DNA from: Pisaster brevispinus
Taxonomy: Eukaryota > Echinodermata > Asteroidea > Forcipulatida > Asteriidae
DNA length: 64,000 nt
Reading direction: 5' to 3'
Assembly (NCBI GenBank): GCA_023634235.1
Contig: JAMKCF010000002.1
Location: 16,859,091-16,923,090, forward strand
Below the pieces are notes generated by a model. The model searched no databases. It worked only from the letters and a program-made list of their open reading frames with translations, and was not told where the DNA came from. The translations under genes were made by a program, and so were the position numbers. Shown here piece by piece: positions 59,301 through 64,000 of the stretch (positions are counted from its first letter, which is position 1; each line of letters begins with the position of its first letter).

Positions 59301-62300
59301 ACGCTCCTCAAAGGAGCCTAAGAAGGTCATCCAGAGAGCCTCTCAACCTCCCAAGCTCAGCACTGCTGGTGACAAAGCCTGGAAACCTGACAAGGATGTG
59401 CCTGATGATGTTGACGAAGCTAAGACTTTTGTGAGTAACAATGTTTTGGAATGGAATTGTGGAGTCGGAAAATTTTTAGTTAGTGAGAGATTCACTACAA
59501 TAGCATTTCTGGTGGTTTATTCTTCCTGAAAGTTGTGTAAAAAACCTGGCCTTTTAGGGGAGGGAAATATTAAGAGTTGTGGTTCTGAAAAGAAGTGAAG
59601 TACAAGTAACATCAGTTTGATATGAGTGTAGTATTTATCTTTGTGGAAGTACGTGAATAATTTATTTCAATCTTCTTTTTTCCAACAGGAACTTATGAAG
59701 AAAATGAAGAGTCTATTGAATAAGTTGACTCCAAATAACTTCAGCAAGCTAAAAGATCAGGTGTTGAGTTACTCCATTGACACAGAGGAAAGACTTAAGG
59801 GTGTCATTGATGTGGTGTTTGAAAAGGTAAAGAAGCCATTTCCAGGAACACATGTCTGAGCTGCAAGAGTTTAGTTATTTTAAAATGTTTTGTCAGAAAA
59901 ATACACATTCTCAAATTGTCATTTTGTGTTAGAACAGTAAGTGTTTATTATGAAAGTGTTAAATAAAATGTTAAGACACTTCATATAAAAGAAATGAAAC
60001 ACTCCCTTAAATGTCCTCAAGATGTTTTAATATAATTGCCTCTGATTATTCTTTTGTTGTTTTTTGTAGGCAATTAATGAGCAGGCCTTCAGTAGAACAT
60101 ATGCACAGTTGTGCCGAGACTTGTCTCAGGTAAGAATAGCAATAACCAGGGATTGCCATTAATGGTTCTAGTGGCAAGTGGGATAAGTAAGCTTGTCATT
60201 TCACTAGGCTGCCAGATATGTCAATGGTCCATATCTGAAGACTTCCTTTTGACCTGTTGACGTTTCCATTTTCTTATCATTTTCTCTAAAGAAAAATCAA
60301 AAGATTTTTGAGGTGAATTATGACACGAAATCATGCATGTTCTCAGTGCTTTGCAATTTTCTCTGAAAAAATTGTGAGAGAGCCCTCTTTGTTCAGCCTG
60401 ACTAGGCAGCCCAGGGCTAGAAGGCATCAGAATTCCTTTGTTATCCTGGAATCTCAGGCTTCCCGTTTTGTTGAGAACAAATGAAAGACATCCATTGCGG
60501 CTATTTGTAACAAAATCCTGCTTCTTCAGACAAAGAAAGGAAGGTTAAGGGGTTATACACAAATACCTCTGGTAAAGAGTGAAGTAAGTCTTGGATTCCT
60601 GTGCCTTTTATCCTTGAAATCTGTGCCTAACTACACTTTCTCTTAGGCCAATGTAATATGTATGGCACTCAAATTTAAAACCAAATATAGCTTTGAATTT
60701 TAACATAACCTATTTGTACATAAATTTTGACAGCTGAGAGTACCAACGGCCTCTGGTCAAGGTGTTGTTCAATTCCGCACCCTGCTCATCAACCGATGTC
60801 AGAAGGAGTTTGAGAAAGAAAAGAATGATGAGAAAGAAGAGGCAGTTGCTAGAGAAGCCATTGCCAAGCTGCCTGTGAGTACATGCCATGAACTTTTAGG
60901 TTGGGGTTTGGGGCTTTACTTGTTATTCATGGCCTGTTTATAGAAGGATATTGATACATGGCATCATTTGTAGTGGGCCTGGGGGGGGGGGGTCGTTTGT
61001 AGTGGGCCTTGGGGGGTCATTTGTAGTGGCCTGGGTGGCTGGTGTGTAAAGCGCTGGCCTCTCACCAACAATGTGGCCCTGGTTCAAATCCTGGCTTGGG
61101 CCATATGTGAGTAAAGTTGTGCACTGTTTCTCTTCGATATCGCGAAGGTTTTCCTTTGGGCCCTCCCGTTTTCGTCCCTCCACAAAAATAAAATTTTTTC
61201 AATCTCTGGCTGTGCTCCGTGGTGATGTATGGGTTGATGTGGCTAGCTGCCAAAGGTGCCCTTGCATGCCTGTGGCTCAAACACCTTAGCTGCCTCCTTC
61301 GCAATTTTCGCTTTTCTTCAGTTTTGTAGCTTGGCTGATAATGACTTATGTTTTTCTGTCAGGTTGATCAACGGTCTGTTGCCATGGAGGACCTTGAGCT
61401 GAAGCTTATCAAGAACAAGCGCCGCATCCTTGGTAACATTCGCTTTATCGGTGAGCTCTTCAAGCTCCAGATGCTGATAGAGCAGATCATGCATGACTGC
61501 ATCTTCAAGTTGCTGTGCTCAAAAGACGAGGAGTCACTGGAGTGCATGAGTAATCTCATGAGCACAATAGGCAAGATCCTAGACCATGAGAAAGCCAAGG
61601 TGGGTTAATCTGGGTGTATCCCTCTCTCATCTAGGTTTTATGTACCCTGCTGGGTTCCTAAGTTCACTAAATTAGAGCTTCGGCCACAAACCTTGTGTTC
61701 TATCTAGAATTATGTTTTGAACCAAATACCTTTGTCTTAAGGTAATTTTCACTTCATTTCTATTGCCAAAAATATTTCCATCATTTCTAGTTTACTCTAA
61801 ATTGGCATCACATTTTATTTCCAAGGTTGCCCCCAAATTCCTTATTTAATGGCCTGATCTTCAGATGCTTTTTGATGGTAACTTCAATGAGATAGGGACT
61901 AACATGCTGTCTATGTTCTCAGTCTTTTATGCTTGGGGTCACTGACCTTGTACCTTAATATTAAAGTCTTCATTTTGGTGTTTGTTTGTTTGTTTCAGAA
62001 CCGGATAGATCAGTACTTCACCCAGATAAAGAGCATCATCGGCCAGAAGAAGACCTCGGCAAGAATACGATTTATGTTACAAGATGTTGTTGACCTGCGG
62101 CAGGTAGGCCTTATTGGATAAGGGGTCAAAAAAGTTGTCCATTTATTGGGGGGGGGGGAATTATTGTTTATACAACAAAGTTTCAGCAGTCATGAAATTA
62201 ATAATTTTGTGGCAAAGCTACAGAGCAAAATGGTGCAGACTGCAGACCATCTTGGATTCCGTGGAAAATATCTAAGAGATCAATTGTAAAATATATTTTG

Positions 62301-63509
62301 AATACGGTTGCAGTAATATTGTCCTTTTTCCTTTCCCTGCCTAAAATAACAGCACAGAAATTGGGTCCCACGAAGGGATACTGACAACCCGAAAACACTT
62401 GAGCAGATCCATCAAGACTATAAACGAGATGAAGAACGTAAAAAGATGGAAGGGCTCCAGGCCCAGATGGCTCCACCTCCACAAAGGATGTCTCGTAATA
62501 AGAGGGATCAGCCCCAGCGAGTTGGTCCGCCTCCACCAGAGGGCTGGAGCACAGTGACATCAACGAAGGCTACCAGGGTAGCTGTTGATCCTAACAAGTT
62601 CAAAGTCATGAAGGTATGAAACAAACATCATTTCTCATATCACAAGACCCACTTATTTTCAACTTATTTTTGAGTTATTTTTGTGTGTGTACTTTTGTAA
62701 GTGTCTCCCATGATTTGTTTTGATAAATGCTAGCGTTTTTAAAGCTCTTTTATAAAGTTGTATTTGTCACTTGGTGCTTATGTCCTTCATTTTGGTTTGC
62801 TGGTTTCTGTATGTATTTGAAAATCGTTATGTTATTCTCTTTTGCTAAATTACTTTTTCAGTACTTTATTTGGGATTTTTGTACAGTTTTATTTTCTTCT
62901 TGCTGTATAACTTTTAGTTTAGTTTGCTTCTGTTTAACTGCTTGGCTGCTATCGGTACACTATAAGTAGTATTCAAATTTTATTTCTAAGTATTTGATCG
63001 CCTATGTTTTATAACTTTTTTATTATGAGGCGCTTTGGGTATTTTACATCAGACCCTTTATAAATGCCTCGGTTATTATTGTTTTTATACCAATAATCAT
63101 ACCTCTATCTTTGATTTGCCCAATGCACTAGTGTAATCCTTACTAAGGTACGATACAAATTCACGCTGCACATATCTTTTTTATGTTTGTAGCTCTATCT
63201 CAATGTTCATTTCATGAAGAACCTGCTAGTATTGACTAACGCCTCCTCATGTTGTGTTTCAGAACTGTTTCAAAAGAAATGCGGCTTTCTTATTGAGACT
63301 TTATGGGAAGAAGATGAAATTTGATTTTGTTTCTAATTTTCTTCTCAGCAACAAAGCATTGATGATGATATCCAACTGGGCCCTGGTCCAAGGTCTTTTG
63401 GTGGCTGGAGCCGAGGAAGCAGTGGTGGTAGCAGCAAGACCCAGAGTGAGTCTCAAGAGCCTAAGCAGAGTAATCGGTTCATGATGCTGTCTGATGACAG
63501 GAAAGGAAG
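41378..63509 (+). CDS. EIF4G: Eukaryotic translation initiation factor 4 gamma (EIF4G), 3' end off window
   Basis: Scaffold of eIF4F that joins cap-bound eIF4E, eIF4A, eIF3 and poly(A)-binding protein. Exons: 41378-41414, 46096-46141 (tentative), 49055-49133, 51966-52232, 52476-52655, 53105-53167, 53721-53850, 54156-54403, 55799-56768, 57108-57223, 57823-58129 (or from 57817), 58327-58454, 58840-58932, 59263-59430, 59689-59826, 60070-60129, 60734-60874, 61363-61599, 61999-62103, 62353-62613, 63349-63509. About 1312 residues are visible. Gln/Pro-rich N-terminus; conserved [16 protein letters not shown] block (exon 8); eIF4E-binding YGRDFLL (about residues 828-834); MIF4G HEAT domain (about 945-1171) with [42 protein letters not shown] and [19 protein letters not shown] follows, as in vertebrates. 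MA3 and W2 domains must lie beyond the right edge. Whether it is the single ancestral gene or a paralogue cannot be told here. Confidence 0.96.
45376..46500 (+). repeat. Composite repeat with GT microsatellite and diverged tandem units
   Basis: Begins GCCCCGCGGTTGGCGAAGCC, runs into a GT-rich tract (45436-45590), then shows diverged units with CTTGGTGTTTGGATTGGTC, GGTCAAATGTC and GGTCATTATGGCTAAAAC recurring at roughly 130-bp spacing. It ends GCGGGGCATTTGTGTTTAAC. The matching GCCCCGCGG/GCGGGGC ends suggest one element. Class not identified. Confidence 0.65.
46096..46141 (+). CDS. EIF4G: Tentative EIF4G exon 2 inside a repeat
   Basis: A good acceptor (TTTCTTTTCTGGCAG) and a donor GTAACA bracket 46 bases that enter in phase 1 and leave in phase 2. 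That is exactly what is needed to join the ATG exon (ends phase 1) to the exon at 49055 (must be entered in phase 2; direct joining gives an immediate stop). It encodes [14 protein letters not shown]. It sits inside the repeat at 45376-46500, so it may be an exonised sequence or a coincidence. Confidence 0.45.
47130..47480 (+). repeat. Degenerate minisatellite
   Basis: Irregular tandem copies of an AAATGAGGTTCAGCTT-like unit, about 16-20 bp, with many variants (GATCTGGCTT, AATAAGGTTCA). EIF4G intron. Confidence 0.7.
48390..48500 (+). repeat. Dispersed repeat, also at 18575-18780
   Basis: AAATAACAGTAGCTGCTCAC, then TCAGGCATTATAATCTTA, then AAGTCCAAACAATTTGGTGT matches the TTI1 intron 3 block in order and spacing. 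Confidence 0.55.
48800..48920 (+). repeat. tRNA-like SINE head (tRNA-Asn-like arm)
   Basis: A box TAGCTCAGTTGGT and B box GGTTCAATTCCC at tRNA spacing, with an anticodon-arm-like CCAGGTTGTTAAACTGG. The acceptor ends do not pair, so it is a SINE or tRNA pseudogene, not a functional tRNA. Confidence 0.65.
49205..49316 (+). repeat. Intronic repeat copy 1 (pair with 54003-54094)
   Basis: Contains CATCCAATCAGTAAGATCC, AGATGTTTTGCTTGG and GATATTAATTTAAGTTTT; nearly the same series recurs at 54003-54094 in a later EIF4G intron. Confidence 0.7.
49437..50463 (+). repeat. Dispersed repeat opened by a perfect hairpin
   Basis: Starts with a perfect 12-bp stem GCTGTTTCGTAG/CTACGAAACAGC around a 7-base loop (49437-49467) and ends near GACGAAACAGCTCGGCATA. 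The body is rich in ATGACGTCATGATGACGTCA-type and GTCACGTGAC palindromes. No coding frame. It fills much of the EIF4G intron 49134-51965. Confidence 0.6.
54003..54094 (+). repeat. Intronic repeat copy 2 (pair with 49205-49316)
   Basis: About 90 bases matching the copy upstream, including CATCCAATCAGTAAGACCC. It ends about 60 bases before EIF4G exon 8. Confidence 0.7.
54404..55798 (+). other. EIF4G intron 8
   Basis: 1.4 kb of AT-rich sequence. It contains the small inverted-repeat element at 54777-54906 and no coding signal I can support. Confidence 0.6.
54777..54906. mobile_element. 130-bp MITE-like inverted-repeat element
   Basis: CCCAGGGTCCACTTTCATGG on the left and, inverted, CCCAGGGCCTAATTTCATGG on the right. 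Pairing continues through GCTCTGCTTA and GTGGAATT into a loop of about 25 bases. EIF4G intron 8. Confidence 0.7.
56086..56203 (+). repeat. EIF4G: Coding minisatellite for Pro-Ala-Ala-Val repeats
   Basis: A 12-bp unit CCTGCAGCCGTT, preceded by CCTGCTGCTGCT variants, repeats in frame and encodes PAAV/PAAA units in EIF4G exon 9. The unit length is a multiple of three, so copy-number change would keep the frame. Confidence 0.9.
57365..57500 (-). repeat. Degenerate tRNA-derived SINE
   Basis: CTCGCTCAAGGA, AACTTGAGTTACATGC and CTGCTCGACCATGACAC recall the reversed order of parts in the 20520-20734 SINE, but the B box is eroded. EIF4G intron 10. Confidence 0.35.
61020..61310 (+). repeat. tRNA-derived SINE
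   Basis: A-box-like GTGGCTGGTGTGTAAAGCG and B box GGTTCAAATCC about 40 bases apart, followed by a non-tRNA body. It ends about 50 bases before EIF4G exon 18. Confidence 0.65.
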
Positions 63510-64000
63510 GTAAGAAAATGAACTCTGGTGTTGAAGGTTGTGGAAGGGAAAGTTCCTACTGTGATGCTGGTCTATGCCTTGAAGACCTTTCAAAGGGGGA
63601 CTGTCATGGTGCTTATAGCAGGCATGTGGTTGTACATGGAGTTAAGAACTCTAACCCAATTACTGCACACACCTGCGCTGGCTGTCACATCACAATCGGT
63701 GCCATCATTATTGACTGTGCAAGTCGCACACGTATTGGAATTTTCGGAAACCATTGGTTCCAACCATATTGGGCCTGCCATGATCATGACAACAGTCCCC
63801 TGTTAAATGAAGTAAGATGTTTAACTGCAATGTTGATTGTGATCCAATGGAACTACAGTGTGCTACAAAACTTCATAAATATTTTATACTTCTTGTAGTC
63901 GAAGATGCAGTGATTTGAATTTGTTTTTCCGACCTTGTTTAAGTGCGACTTCTTGGTGCAATTTTACTTGTATTCTTGTAGTTTTTGTATGAGGATCCAT
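63510..64000 (+). other. EIF4G intron at the right edge
   Basis: Follows the donor GTAAGA after exon 21. Open frames of up to 134 codons occur (63494-63898) but do not resemble EIF4G, and I see no acceptor that would continue the phase-2 codon before the window ends. Confidence 0.5.

Noticed and set aside
63494..63898. 134-codon open frame at the right edge as an EIF4G exon
   Set aside because: Its frame does not continue EIF4G-like sequence, and a strong donor GTAAGA ends exon 21 at 63509.

Overview
The window is animal nuclear DNA: AT-rich, with GT-AG introns of about 0.1-5 kb, five conserved multi-exon genes, many tRNA-derived SINEs and many small inverted-repeat elements. Protein similarity to vertebrates is high, and the repeat style suggests an invertebrate deuterostome. 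An echinoderm (perhaps a sea star) is my best guess, but I cannot prove the taxon from sequence alone. Gene models were built by hand from splice signals, codon phase and recalled family similarity. Every internal junction listed keeps frame.

Layout: (1) 1-6116, minus strand: LPCAT3/MBOAT5 lysophospholipid acyltransferase; its last exon leaves the window at base 1. (2) 9027-14643, plus: a complete 483-residue PLP-dependent group II decarboxylase (DOPA/tyrosine/histidine decarboxylase family) in 12 coding exons. (3) 17634-30374, plus: complete TTI1, 1077 residues, 21 coding exons. (4) 37790-32374, minus: complete SLC66A1 (PQLC2) lysosomal cationic amino-acid transporter, 338 residues, 7 coding exons, convergent with TTI1. 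(5) 41378-63509 and beyond, plus: EIF4G translation scaffold, 21 coding exons visible, with the eIF4E-binding and MIF4G regions inside; the MA3/W2 C-terminus lies past the right edge. SLC66A1 and EIF4G are head to head.

The genes do not form one pathway. They touch membrane phospholipid remodelling, biogenic amine synthesis, PIKK kinase maturation, lysosomal amino-acid export and cap-dependent translation. TTI1 (mTOR stability), SLC66A1 (lysosomal amino-acid sensing) and EIF4G (an mTOR-regulated process) are loosely linked, but their adjacency may be chance.

The mobile DNA holds the less expected structures. There is a 716-bp near-perfect foldback element with a 9-bp target duplication (38989-39704). 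Two young copies of one TA-flanked non-autonomous transposon (4812-5866 and 16127-16880) carry an array of a 16-bp internal motif. A 432-bp MITE (7256-7687) has its empty site preserved in a neighbouring duplicated copy. A 17-unit two-type minisatellite lies in a TTI1 intron, and a candidate EIF4G exon is embedded in a repeat.
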